DNA of 6,903 bases, from assembly GCF_001557235.1 (NCBI RefSeq), contig NZ_LSJI01000159.1, forward strand, positions 1-6,903, read 5' to 3'. Positions 1 through 6,903 of the stretch are shown here, in pieces. Positions within the stretch are counted from its first letter, which is position 1; every line of letters starts with the position of its first letter. The position numbers and the translations under genes were made by a program. This DNA comes from Phenylobacterium sp. CCH9-H3. GTDB lineage: Bacteria; Pseudomonadota; Alphaproteobacteria; Caulobacterales; Caulobacteraceae. The notes under the pieces were generated by a model. The model saw nothing but the letters and a program-made list of their open reading frames with translations. It was not told where the DNA came from and ran no database searches.

Positions 1-289
1 GGCGGGGGCCCCCGCCCCGGCCCCCACGCCCGCCGCCGCCCCGGCGCGCGCTGGCGGCGATGAAGTCAAGTCGCCCATGGTGGGCACCATCTACCTGCAG
101 CCCAACCCCGGCTCGCCGGCCTTCGTGAAGGTGGGCGACACGGTCGAGGCCGGCCAGACGCTGTTCATCGTCGAGGCGATGAAGACCATGAACCCGATCC
201 CCGCGCCGCGCGCCGGCAAGGTGGTGGAGATCCTGGTCGACGACGCCCAGCCCGTGGAGTTCGGTGAACCCCTGGCCATCATCGAGTAG
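1..289 (+). CDS. accB: Biotin carboxyl carrier protein of acetyl-CoA carboxylase (AccB), C-terminal part; 5' end outside the window
   Basis: The protein carries the biotin that shuttles carboxyl groups from biotin carboxylase to carboxyltransferase in the first committed step of fatty acid synthesis, in the cytoplasm. The reading frame is open from base 2 to the TAG at 287-289. The first ~20 visible residues are an Ala/Pro-rich linker, followed by a complete biotinyl domain starting near [11 protein letters not shown]. The biotin-accepting lysine is in EAMKTMN (codon 182-184). The segment [15 protein letters not shown] matches the protruding 'thumb' of true AccB proteins, which argues against a pyruvate or propionyl carboxylase carrier. 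The ending ([12 protein letters not shown]) is the normal AccB C-terminus, so only the N-terminal part is missing, cut by the window edge. accC follows after 4 bases. An internal ATG at 77 lies inside the biotinyl domain and is not a plausible start. Confidence 0.97.
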   Translation, partial: AGAPAPAPTPAAAPARAGGDEVKSPMVGTIYLQPNPGSPAFVKVGDTVEAGQTLFIVEAMKTMNPIPAPRAGKVVEILVDDAQPVEFGEPLAIIE

Positions 290-293
290 GGCC

Positions 294-1643
294 ATGTTCG
301 ACAAGATCCTGATCGCCAACCGGGGCGAGATCGCCCTGCGCGTCCACCGGGCGTGCAAGGAGATGGGCATCTCCACCGTCGCCGTGCACTCCGAGGCCGA
401 CTCCAGCGCCATGTGGGTGCGGCTGGCGGACGAGAGCGTCTGCATCGGCCCCGCGCCCGCGGCGAAGAGCTACCTGCACATCCCGGCCATCATCGCGGCG
501 TGCGAGATCACCGGCGCCCAGGCGGTCCACCCGGGCTACGGCTTCCTCTCGGAGAACGCCCGGTTCGCGGAGATCGTGACCGCGCACGGCTTCACCTTCA
601 TCGGCCCCAAGGCCGAGCACATCCGCATGATGGGTGACAAGATCACCGCCAAGCAGGCGGTGAAGGAAGCCGGCATCCCCGTGGTGCCCGGCTCGGACGG
701 CGCCATCACCACCGAGGAGGAGGCCATCGCCGCGGCCCAGGAGATCGGCTTCCCGGTGCTGATCAAGGCGGCGGCCGGCGGCGGCGGGCGCGGCATGAAG
801 GTCGCCAAGACCCCGGACGACCTGATCGAGGCCGTGCAGACGGCGCGCTCCGAGGCCAAGGCCGCCTTCGGTGACGACGCGGTCTATATGGAGCGCTACC
901 TCCAGACCCCGCGGCACATCGAGCTGCAGGTGGTGGCCGACAGCCATGGCAATGTCGTGCATCTGGGCGAACGGGACTGCTCCCTGCAGCGCCGCCACCA
1001 GAAGGTGCTGGAAGAAGCCCCCTCCCCGGTCATCGACGCCGCCGCCCGCGCCAAGATCGGCAAGGTGGTGGTCGATGCGGTCAAGGCCATCGGCTACCTG
1101 GGCGTCGGCACGATCGAGTTCCTGTACGAGAACGGCGAGTTCTTCTTCATCGAGATGAACACCCGCCTGCAGGTGGAGCACCCGGTCACCGAGGCCATCA
1201 CCGGCATCGACCTGGTGCGGGAGCAGATCCGCATCGCCGCAGGCCTGCCGCTGTCGTTCACGCAGGAACAGGTGATCTTCGAGGGCCACGCCATCGAGTG
1301 CCGGATCAACGCGGAGAACCCGAAGACCTTCGCCCCCTCGCCCGGCCTGGTCACCGACTTTCACGCCCCGGGCGGCCTGGGCGTGCGGATGGATAGCGCC
1401 CTCTACGCCGGCTATTCGATCCCGCCCTACTACGACAGCCTGATCGGCAAGCTGATCGTCCACGGCCGCGACCGGGAGGAGTGCATCGCGCGCCTCAACC
1501 GCTGCCTGGGCGAGATCGTGGTGGGCGGCATCGACACCAACATCCCGCTGTTCCAGGACCTGCTCCACCAGGAAGACATCCTGAAGGGCGACTACAACAT
1601 CCATTGGCTGGAACGGTGGATGGCGAGCCAGGCCGCAAGCTAG
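294..1643 (+). CDS. accC: Biotin carboxylase subunit of acetyl-CoA carboxylase (AccC)
   Basis: It catalyses ATP- and bicarbonate-dependent carboxylation of biotin on AccB. At 449 aa it equals the length of E. coli AccC as I recall it, and it aligns along its whole length. The start at 294 gives the family N-terminus [17 protein letters not shown]; an in-frame ATG at 264 lies inside accB and would add ten unrelated residues. The order is N-terminal domain, ATP-grasp domain, C-terminal domain. Visible functional residues are K116 (MGDK), K158, the glycine-rich loop GGGGRGMK (163-170), E200, H208, E275, E287, N289, R291 and E295 of [11 protein letters not shown], and R337 (ECRIN). Numbering after ~K140 is one below E. 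coli because of a single-residue deletion. Nothing catalytic is missing. The ribosome-binding site is weak (GAG in the last accB codon, 7 bases before ATG), consistent with coupling to accB. Its stop codon overlaps that of the convergent transporter gene. Confidence 0.98.
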   Translation: MFDKILIANRGEIALRVHRACKEMGISTVAVHSEADSSAMWVRLADESVCIGPAPAAKSYLHIPAIIAACEITGAQAVHPGYGFLSENARFAEIVTAHGFTFIGPKAEHIRMMGDKITAKQAVKEAGIPVVPGSDGAITTEEEAIAAAQEIGFPVLIKAAAGGGGRGMKVAKTPDDLIEAVQTARSEAKAAFGDDAVYMERYLQTPRHIELQVVADSHGNVVHLGERDCSLQRRHQKVLEEAPSPVIDAAARAKIGKVVVDAVKAIGYLGVGTIEFLYENGEFFFIEMNTRLQVEHPVTEAITGIDLVREQIRIAAGLPLSFTQEQVIFEGHAIECRINAENPKTFAPSPGLVTDFHAPGGLGVRMDSALYAGYSIPPYYDSLIGKLIVHGRDREECIARLNRCLGEIVVGGIDTNIPLFQDLLHQEDILKGDYNIHWLERWMASQAAS

Positions 1644-3343
1644 TTCGCGCTCTTGAGGCGGCTGGGAAGCAGCTCACCGCCGGTGCGCAGGATCGGATAG
1701 GCCGCGGCTTCCACCAGGTGGGAGTTGATGCGCTTGAGGTCCCGCAGGGCGTCCAGGTGCAGCGAACTGGTCTCGACGGTCCGGGCGTTGCCCGAGCGCA
1801 GGCGATCGAAGTGGGCGGCCACGCCCTCGGCCTCGATGCCCCGGAAGGCCTCCTTCTCGGCGACCAGGGCGCGGGCCGTCGACGGGTCGCGGTTGAGGAA
1901 CAGCGAAGCGGCCAGCCGCACGTTGGCGATCAGCCGGTCGACCAGCCGCACCAGTTCGGCTTCTCCCTCCGGCGAGAACGAAACGCCTCGTGTCTGGCGG
2001 CGCTCGGCCACGCTCAGCAGGTCGCGGGCGATCAGGTCGCCGGCGTGTTCGAGGTTCACCGCGAAGGTCAGCACCTCGGTCTGCCGCTCGATGTCGGCCG
2101 ATTGCTGACGCTCGACCGGGATCGACAACACATAGCCCTTGATGGCGCTGTTGAGGCCATCGAGCACATCGTCGAGCTGCTGGGTCTTGGTGATGGCCGA
2201 GCGCTTGTCGGACTGCAGCGCCTCCCGCAGGCCCTTCAGCATGCCCTCGACCGTGTCCGCCATGCGCAACGCCTCACGCGTGGCGAGCGCCAGGGCGACC
2301 TGCGGCGTCTCGCGGGCGTGTGGGTCGAGATAGATCGGCGCGCCGGGCCGGGTCTCCTCCGCCGAACTGGGCAGCATCCGCTCGATGAGGGCGGCGTAGG
2401 GCTTGAGGAACGGCAGGAAGGCCAGCGCCAGGACCAGATTGAACAAGGTATGGAAGTTGGCCAGCGCCCGCGCCGGATCGGGGCCAAGGTGGACGACATG
2501 CTGCGCCGCGTAGCCGAACGCGACCATGGCCGCGGCCAGCCCGAGGAGCCGGTTGAGGAAGTTGCCCAGCGGCAGCCGGCGGCTCGCCGGATCGGAGCCT
2601 GCGCCGCCCTCCAGCAGCGGATTGATCGCCGAGCCCAGATTGGCGCCCAGCACCAGGGCCACGCCGGTCTCGATGCCGACCACGCCCTTGGCCGCCAGCG
2701 ACATGGCCAGCAGCACCGTCACCACGCTGGAATGCGCCGCCCAGGTGAACAAGGCCGCTCCGATCACCACGAGCGGAGTGTAGTCGCCCAGCCCGCGCAG
2801 CGCCTGGCCCAGGCCAGGTCGGGCGACGAGCGGCTCCAGCAGCTGCAGGAACTGGTGCAACGACATCAGAACCAGCCCCAGGCCGATCAGGACGCGACCG
2901 AAATCGTGCGGCCTGTCCTGCCAGCGGCGAAACAGGGTCACACCCGCCAGGACCAGGATCGGAGCCAGCACGGCGACGTCGAACGACAGCGCCTGGACCA
3001 CCAGAGTGGAACCGACGTTGGCGCCCAGCATGACCGCCAGGGCGGGCGCCAGCTCGACCAGCCCACCGGCGGAGAAGGCCGTGAGCATCAGGCCCGTGGC
3101 CGTGCTGCTCTGCAGGGCGACCGTGACGGCGGCGCCTGCGGCGAAGGCATGGATCCGGGTGCGCAGAGCGCCCGCCAGGAAGTGACGCAACTTCGGGCCG
3201 AAGGTGCGTTGCACGCCGGTCTGGACCATGTGCACGCCCCACAGGAGCAGGGCGGCGAAGCCGGCGAGTTCCAGGATGACGACCGTGGTGTCGATGGCGA
3301 CCTCCGGACCGTCGATCAGACGACGTCCGCGGACGGGTATCAA
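1640..3343 (-). CDS. Na/Pi-cotransporter family protein with C-terminal PhoU-like domain (YjbB/NptA type)
   Basis: This is a 567-aa inner-membrane protein. The N-terminal ~320 residues are hydrophobic and contain the inverted repeat of the Na/Pi cotransporter (SLC34-like) family: first repeat QSS at 78-80 with GANVGS at 107-112, second repeat HSS at 204-206 with GANLGS at 233-238. Residues ~350-550 are a soluble helical PhoU-like domain. Segments such as [13 protein letters not shown] (351-363), the NLEHAGD stretch and [17 protein letters not shown] closely resemble E. coli YjbB from memory. YjbB has been linked to phosphate export, so transport direction here is open. The only start that fits is TTG at 3343-3341, overlapping the kinase stop as TTGA; the first membrane segment begins near residue 20, so little N-terminus is left to spare. 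There is no clear Shine-Dalgarno, which suggests reinitiation after the kinase gene. The second-repeat HSS in place of QSS is a deviation from the classical motif. Substrate is inferred from family only. Confidence 0.95.
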   Translation of the reverse strand: MIPVRGRRLIDGPEVAIDTTVVILELAGFAALLLWGVHMVQTGVQRTFGPKLRHFLAGALRTRIHAFAAGAAVTVALQSSTATGLMLTAFSAGGLVELAPALAVMLGANVGSTLVVQALSFDVAVLAPILVLAGVTLFRRWQDRPHDFGRVLIGLGLVLMSLHQFLQLLEPLVARPGLGQALRGLGDYTPLVVIGAALFTWAAHSSVVTVLLAMSLAAKGVVGIETGVALVLGANLGSAINPLLEGGAGSDPASRRLPLGNFLNRLLGLAAAMVAFGYAAQHVVHLGPDPARALANFHTLFNLVLALAFLPFLKPYAALIERMLPSSAEETRPGAPIYLDPHARETPQVALALATREALRMADTVEGMLKGLREALQSDKRSAITKTQQLDDVLDGLNSAIKGYVLSIPVERQQSADIERQTEVLTFAVNLEHAGDLIARDLLSVAERRQTRGVSFSPEGEAELVRLVDRLIANVRLAASLFLNRDPSTARALVAEKEAFRGIEAEGVAAHFDRLRSGNARTVETSSLHLDALRDLKRINSHLVEAAAYPILRTGGELLPSRLKSAN

Positions 3344-4698
3344 CCCCGGAAGCGGATGACGACCTGCAACCCCGGCCCCGCGTCCTCCAGCCGAAGCTCG
3401 GCCTGATGCCGCTCGGCCGCGGCGGCGACCAGGCTGAGACCCAGTCCGAAGCCCTCGGCTCCGCCGCCCGGGCTGCGATAGAACCGCTCCAGCACGCGGG
3501 AACGTTCTTCGGGCGGCACTCCCGGCCCGTTGTCGGCCACCGTCACCACCACGCTGCCGGCCGCAGCCTGCGCGTCCAGCCGCACCGTTCCGCCGACCGG
3601 CGCGAACTTCACCGCGTTGTCCAGCAGGTTGCTGACCATCTGGAACACCAGGTCCCTGTCCCCCTGAATGGCCAGACCCGGCGCGATGGCCACGGCGAAG
3701 TCCTGGCCCCGGTCTTCGGCCGCCGGCCTGTGGAGGTCGGCCACGTCTTCCAGCAGGGCGGAGAGATCGATGCGGACGCTCTCGCCGGGCGGCCCGCTCT
3801 GCAGCCGGGCGATCCTCAGCAAGGCGTCGAACATGGACTGGAGGCGCGCCGCCTCTTCCAGCGCCTCGCCCGCGCGCGCTCTCGCCTCGTCCGGATCGTC
3901 GCCCGCCGCCGCCAGCTCCTCCAACTCGGCGCGCAGACGGGTGAGCGGAGTGCGCAGCTCGTGAGCGATGTTGTCGGAGACCCGGCTGATCGATGCGACC
4001 AGCCCCTCGATCCGGGCCAGCATCTCGTTCAGGGTCGCGGAGAGCTGGTCGAAGTCGTCGCCGCTGCCGTGCAGGGCCACGCGGCCCGACAGGTCGCCGG
4101 CGATGACGGCGCGCGCGGCGCGGTTGATGCGGTCCAGCCGCTGGGACACCGCGTAGGTCATCACCAGGCCGCCGATCAGCCCTAGCGCCAGGCTCATCCC
4201 CGCCCCCCAGGACAGGGCTTCGAAGATCAGGTCCTCACGCTCGTCCAGGTCCTCGGTGTCCAGGCCCACGAGCAAGCGGTACCCGCCCGGCAGCGCCAGG
4301 TCGCGGACGACGGCCTCGTGCTCCTCCTCGGTCCCGGTGGCGTAGGTGCCGAACTCGTAGCGCACCCATTCCCCGCCGCGGACGGACGGCCAATCCGCGA
4401 GGTTCGCCGCCACCACGGCGCCGTTGGGCGCGATGAGCACGTGATAGGCCAGCCGCCCGCGGGCGGCGGCCGAGCGCCGTTCGAGCGCGCGGATCAAGGC
4501 GTCACGGCCTTGGGCGCGGTAGACGGCGACCAGGGCGTCGCTGTCGCGCGTGATCGCCGCTTCGACCTGCCCCAGCGGCCGCCAGACGCCGCCCACATAG
4601 GTCACCGCGAGCATGATCCCGACCGAGGCGCAGAACAGCGCCATGTAGACCAGGGTCAGCCGGAGGGTCAGGCTGCGGAGGACGCCGGGCCAGATCAT
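3340..4698 (-). CDS. Two-component sensor histidine kinase (HAMP, HisKA, HATPase_c)
   Basis: This 452-aa membrane kinase presumably phosphorylates the regulator encoded directly upstream. The first membrane segment spans ~11-34 and the second ~163-185, enclosing a periplasmic region of ~128 residues with the motif NGAVVAANLADWP (92-104). This motif resembles one I associate with alphaproteobacterial CusS/TctE-like kinases, without certainty. HAMP follows at ~183-235. The dimerisation helix carries the phospho-accepting H246 in IAHELRTPL. The ATP domain has the N box (N357 and N361 in SNLLDNAVKF), G1 DNGPGV (389-394) and G2 GFGLGLSLV (416-424), so it looks fully active. There is no cytoplasmic PAS domain, unlike PhoR. 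ATG at 4698 overlaps the regulator's TGA as ATGA and has no good Shine-Dalgarno, so translational coupling is likely. The signal is unknown. Linked genes suggest envelope stress, a cation, or phosphate-related sensing, all as inference. Confidence 0.97.
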   Translation of the reverse strand: MIWPGVLRSLTLRLTLVYMALFCASVGIMLAVTYVGGVWRPLGQVEAAITRDSDALVAVYRAQGRDALIRALERRSAAARGRLAYHVLIAPNGAVVAANLADWPSVRGGEWVRYEFGTYATGTEEEHEAVVRDLALPGGYRLLVGLDTEDLDEREDLIFEALSWGAGMSLALGLIGGLVMTYAVSQRLDRINRAARAVIAGDLSGRVALHGSGDDFDQLSATLNEMLARIEGLVASISRVSDNIAHELRTPLTRLRAELEELAAAGDDPDEARARAGEALEEAARLQSMFDALLRIARLQSGPPGESVRIDLSALLEDVADLHRPAAEDRGQDFAVAIAPGLAIQGDRDLVFQMVSNLLDNAVKFAPVGGTVRLDAQAAAGSVVVTVADNGPGVPPEERSRVLERFYRSPGGGAEGFGLGLSLVAAAAERHQAELRLEDAGPGLQVVIRFRG

Positions 4699-5366
4699 GC
4701 GCGCAGGGCGTAGCCCATGCCGCGCACGGTCTGCAGCAGCGGCGGGTCGAAGTCCTTGTCGATCTTGGATCGCAGCCGGCTGACGTGCTGGTCGATGATG
4801 TTGGTCTGGGGATCGAAATTGTAGTCCCAGACCGCTTCCAGCAGCATGCTGCGGCTGACCACCCGCCCGGCGTTGCGCAACAGGTACTCCAGGAGGGCGA
4901 ACTCCCGGGTCGTCAGGTCGATGGCCTGCCCCCGCCGGGTGACGGTGCGGGTGATCAGGTTCATCTCAAGGTCCGCCAGACTGAGCTCGGTCGTCTCCTG
5001 GACCACGCCCTTGCGCCGCCCCAGCGCCTCGATCCGCGCCACCAGTTCGGAGAAGGCGAAGGGCTTGGTCAGGTAGTCGTCGCCCCCGGCCCGCAGCCCC
5101 TTCACGCGGTTGTCCACGTCGCCCAGGGCCGACAGGATCAGCACCGGCGTCCCGTCACCCGAGGCGCGCATGGTCTGCAGGATCTTCAGCCCGTCCACGT
5201 TGGGCAGCATGCGGTCGAGGACGATGACGTCGTAGGTCTCGGCGGCGACCTGGAAGAGCGCCTGTCGGCCGTCGGCCACATGGTCGACCAGCCAGCCTTC
5301 GCCCTTCAGGCCCTTCACCACATGGCCCGCGACCCGTTCGTCATCCTCCACGACCAGCACGTGCAT
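4695..5366 (-). CDS. OmpR/PhoB-family response regulator
   Basis: This is a 223-aa DNA-binding transcription regulator. The receiver domain (1-~117) has the acidic pocket E7-D8-D9, phospho-acceptor D51 (VIVLDRMLP), switch S79 (LILSALG) and K101 (YLTKPF), all in place. The C-terminal winged helix (~128-222) contains the family landmarks LTTREFALLEYLL (151-163) and QHVSRLRSKIDK (193-204), ending in VRGMGYALRA. The length is standard. The start ATG at 5366 has a GGAG on the minus strand at 5376-5373, 6 bases upstream. The gene follows the PepSY gene by 18 bases and overlaps the kinase by 4, so the three are probably co-transcribed. Sequence style is closest to QseB/PmrA/TctD-type regulators rather than PhoB itself; this is judgement, not a search result. 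Targets are unknown and no repeated half-sites are obvious upstream. Confidence 0.98.
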   Translation of the reverse strand: MHVLVVEDDERVAGHVVKGLKGEGWLVDHVADGRQALFQVAAETYDVIVLDRMLPNVDGLKILQTMRASGDGTPVLILSALGDVDNRVKGLRAGGDDYLTKPFAFSELVARIEALGRRKGVVQETTELSLADLEMNLITRTVTRRGQAIDLTTREFALLEYLLRNAGRVVSRSMLLEAVWDYNFDPQTNIIDQHVSRLRSKIDKDFDPPLLQTVRGMGYALRA

Positions 5367-5372
5367 GGCTTG

Positions 5373-5376
5373 CTCC
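5373..5376 (-). promoter_or_regulatory. Ribosome-binding site of the response regulator gene
   Basis: GGAG on the minus strand, 6 bases before the ATG at 5366, within the 18-base gap after the PepSY stop codon. It gives the regulator its own initiation site, unlike the two downstream genes, which show only overlapping stop/start codons. Confidence 0.75.
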
Positions 5377-5384
5377 GAGGCGGA

Positions 5385-5885
5385 TCAGTCACCGATCAGC
5401 GGCGTGATGGCGCCGGTGCGAACGTCGACGAGCACGTCGCGGTCCTGGGCGCCGACCAGTTCGACCTCGTAGTAATGCCGGCCGCCGCGGCGCTCCAGCC
5501 CGATCTCGGCGACCTTGCCCTTGGTGGCCTCCTCGACCATGGCGATGGTCTGGCTGAGCGTGCGCGGCGCGATCTGCGCCGCCTTCAGGTTCTCGCCGAC
5601 GATCGGCAGGCGGGCCTTGATCGGCCGCGACTGATGCACCAGCCGGCCGCTGTTGGCGTCGACACGCACCTGGAGCGGCTTTCCGTTCTTCACCAGCTCG
5701 ATCTCGTAGACCATGTCGCCGAGATCCATGTCGAACTCGGCGTCATAGGCGCGGGCGCCCAGCTCGCTCTCGGCCGTGGCGACCGCCTGGGCCAGGGAGA
5801 TCTTCGGCCGGACCACCTGGGCGGCGGCCGGGGCCGCCAGAACCGCGACGGCGCCAGCGGCTAGAAGGATGTTGCGAATAGTCAT
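5385..5885 (-). CDS. Secreted double-PepSY-domain protein, first gene of the two-component cluster
   Basis: This 166-aa protein has a clear Sec signal peptide: MTIRN, a hydrophobic stretch (6-18), then APAAA with probable cleavage after A22, before Q23. The mature part holds two PepSY-like units, ~28-86 (from ISLAQAVATAESELG through DMVYEIEL to VDANSGRLV) and ~108-163 (from RTLSQTIAMVEEAT through HYYEVEL to VDVRTGAIT). Each has the pattern helix, Y-E-[IV]-E-L strand and V-D-x-x-[ST]-G turn. It is therefore predicted to be periplasmic. PepSY proteins are often found beside OmpR-type two-component pairs, and an accessory role in sensing or in damping the kinase is a reasonable inference; no enzymatic activity is expected. 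The start at 5885 is chosen because it yields the signal peptide and has GGAG 7 bases upstream. The frame stays open upstream to at least 6188, but that extension is Arg/Pro-rich and overlaps the glycosyltransferase. Confidence 0.93.
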   Translation of the reverse strand: MTIRNILLAAGAVAVLAAPAAAQVVRPKISLAQAVATAESELGARAYDAEFDMDLGDMVYEIELVKNGKPLQVRVDANSGRLVHQSRPIKARLPIVGENLKAAQIAPRTLSQTIAMVEEATKGKVAEIGLERRGGRHYYEVELVGAQDRDVLVDVRTGAITPLIGD

Positions 5886-5886
5886 G

Positions 5887-6903
5887 TCAGTACTCCGTGT
5901 TCGTCCCCCGCAGTCCATCGGATAGCGGCCGCAGATGGCCGGCCCCTTCGGCCTGCATTTGAATTTCGTCATGTGCCGAGCGGGCGCCGGCGACGATGCG
6001 GCACAGGCGGTCGACGACCGCCTCGAGCCGGAAGGCCTGGGCGCGAGCGCCCGGCAGGATCCGGCTGGCGGGCGCGAGCTGGCGCGCGAGGCCGCGGGCG
6101 AGGTCCGCGGGGTCCTTCGGGTCGACCAGCACCCCATAACGGCCGCCCGCCAGCACCTCGGCGGCGTTGCCCGCGGTGCGGGAAGCAACCACCGGCACGC
6201 CGCAGGCCAGGGCCTCGAGCAGGCTGTTGGACGCGCCCTCCCAGAGGGATGGCAATACGTAGGCCGCCGCCCGCGACATCAAGGGAAAGGGATTTGCGGT
6301 CTCGCCGTCGAAGCGGACCGCGTCGCCGAGCCCCAAGGCGCGGGCCCGGCCTTCCAGCGACGCCCGCCGCTCCGACGCGCCGCCGCCGAGCACCAGCAGC
6401 CGGGCTTCTGGCCGCCGCGCGCGCACCAGCGCCAGGGCGTCGACCAGGGTCTCGTAGTTCTTCTGGGCGTGCAGTCGGCCCACGGCGACCAGGAATGGGA
6501 GACCGTCGTCAAGCCAGGGGTGGCGTATGCGCTCGCTCGCGCGCGTTCTGATGGCCTCCGCATCGACGCCGTTCGGCAGGATATCCACCCGCCGATCGCG
6601 ACGAGCGCGGCGGAACGGTTCGCGGGCGGCGATGGCGGCCGACACACAGAGGACCCGGGTCGCGTCGGCGGCGATCAATCGCAGGCCCAGGTTTCGAATA
6701 CCGCTGCGCACCGGGTCGCGGCCCCCGTGGGCTGGCTCGTTGCTGATCCGATAGATGCGGGGCGTGTCCGGCAGGCCCCGCAGAGCCGCCCAGGCCGCCA
6801 AATGGGCGTGGTTGCCCATCGAGACCACCACCGAGGGGCGCACGGTGTTCAGATGGCTGGCGAGCGCGGGGACCGCCCGGGCGAGCGCCAAGCCGCGCGG
6901 GCC
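5887..6903 (-). CDS. GT4-family (GT-B fold) glycosyltransferase, N-terminus outside the window
   Basis: It is predicted to transfer a sugar from a nucleotide-sugar donor to an acceptor in polysaccharide, lipopolysaccharide or capsule assembly on the cytoplasmic side; donor and acceptor are not readable. The visible part (~338 residues) lacks perhaps 60-90 N-terminal residues of a normal GT4 enzyme, cut by the window edge: the frame is open through 6903, so the TTG at 6891 is not taken as the start. Seen are RPSVVVSMGNHAH (end of the N-terminal Rossmann domain), the domain linker ILPNGVDAEAI, VAVGRLHAQKNYETLVDAL, LLVLGGG, and PSLWEGASNSLLEALACGVPVVAS. The E-x7-E pair is E(GASNSLL)E, codons 6240-6238 and 6216-6214. 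The last ~30 residues after RLCRIV look unlike the family and may be a lineage-specific tail. Its TGA (5889-5887) lies one base before the PepSY ATG, so read-through into that cluster is possible. Confidence 0.93.
   Translation of the reverse strand, partial: GPRGLALARAVPALASHLNTVRPSVVVSMGNHAHLAAWAALRGLPDTPRIYRISNEPAHGGRDPVRSGIRNLGLRLIAADATRVLCVSAAIAAREPFRRARRDRRVDILPNGVDAEAIRTRASERIRHPWLDDGLPFLVAVGRLHAQKNYETLVDALALVRARRPEARLLVLGGGASERRASLEGRARALGLGDAVRFDGETANPFPLMSRAAAYVLPSLWEGASNSLLEALACGVPVVASRTAGNAAEVLAGGRYGVLVDPKDPADLARGLARQLAPASRILPGARAQAFRLEAVVDRLCRIVAGARSAHDEIQMQAEGAGHLRPLSDGLRGTNTEY
5893..5896 (-). promoter_or_regulatory. Ribosome-binding site deciding the PepSY start
   Basis: GGAG on the minus strand, 7 bases before ATG 5885, sits inside the last codons of the glycosyltransferase gene (GGAGTACTGA). 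It supports ATG 5885 over the in-frame ATG at 5972, which lacks such a site and would bury the signal peptide internally. Confidence 0.75.

Noticed and set aside
279..1604. Long open frame on the minus strand across accC (441 codons)
   Set aside because: It mirrors accC, whose protein matches its family along its full length. Its translation is rich in D, H, G, V and R with no recognisable domain, the usual antisense shadow in GC-rich DNA.
1657..1681. Possible hairpin just after the accC stop (GGCG-GCTG, loop, CAGC, bulge, CGCC)
   Set aside because: The stem is short and broken by a 4-base bulge, has no T-run, and lies in the transporter's coding sequence; not a convincing terminator.
1481..3406. 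Very long open frame on the plus strand opposite the transporter (641 codons)
   Set aside because: It starts inside accC, and its product is Gln/Arg/His-rich low complexity without motifs. The minus-strand frame encodes a clear transporter.
4695..5366. Idea that the regulator is PhoB because of the linked phosphate-type transporter
   Set aside because: The kinase lacks the PAS domain of PhoR, has a large periplasmic sensor region, and the partner gene encodes a PepSY protein; no Pho-box-like repeats were seen.
4785..5864. Plus-strand open frame opposite the regulator and PepSY genes (359 codons)
   Set aside because: It spans two well-supported minus-strand genes and has no family features, again a shadow frame.
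5920..5926. GCTATCC on the minus strand, resembling a Caulobacter-type -10 element, upstream of the PepSY gene
   Set aside because: No matching -35 (TTGAC-like) sequence lies at the right distance; a match of this size is expected by chance.
5970..5972. Alternative in-frame upstream ATG for the PepSY protein
   Set aside because: It would put ~29 residues in front of a clear signal peptide and lacks a ribosome-binding site, whereas ATG 5885 has GGAG at 7 bases.

Overview
This is a very GC-rich window (roughly 70% G+C by eye) from what looks like an alphaproteobacterium. The style of the genes (AccB/AccC, a PepSY protein beside an OmpR-type two-component pair, a YjbB-type phosphate transporter) would suit Caulobacterales such as Caulobacter or Phenylobacterium. 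That placement is an impression, not a search result. Coding density is almost complete: seven genes with no gap longer than 18 bases and no RNA genes, CRISPR arrays or insertion sequences.

Region 1 (1-1643, plus strand) is the end of accB and all of accC, the biotin carboxyl carrier protein and biotin carboxylase of acetyl-CoA carboxylase. They are spaced 4 bases apart and evidently form the usual accBC operon. The promoter and the start of accB lie upstream of the window.

Region 2 (1640-5885, minus strand) is a tightly packed four-gene cluster read towards accC. In transcription order it encodes a secreted double-PepSY protein, an OmpR/PhoB-family response regulator, a HAMP-containing sensor histidine kinase, and a Na/Pi-cotransporter-family protein with a C-terminal PhoU-like domain. 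PepSY and regulator are 18 bases apart. Regulator/kinase and kinase/transporter each overlap by 4 bases (ATGA and TTGA), so translation is probably coupled. The likely reading is an envelope signalling module whose kinase is held in fixed stoichiometry with a phosphate (or other anion) transporter. The signal and the targets cannot be read from the sequence. The transporter and accC are convergent and share one CTAG palindrome for both stop codons.

Region 3 (5887-6903, minus strand) is a GT4-type glycosyltransferase that runs off the right edge, so its N-terminus is missing here. Its stop codon is one base from the PepSY start codon, so it could be the upstream gene of the same transcript.

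I see no wholly new system. The part most worth following up is the physical coupling of the PepSY/two-component set to a PhoU-domain phosphate transporter.
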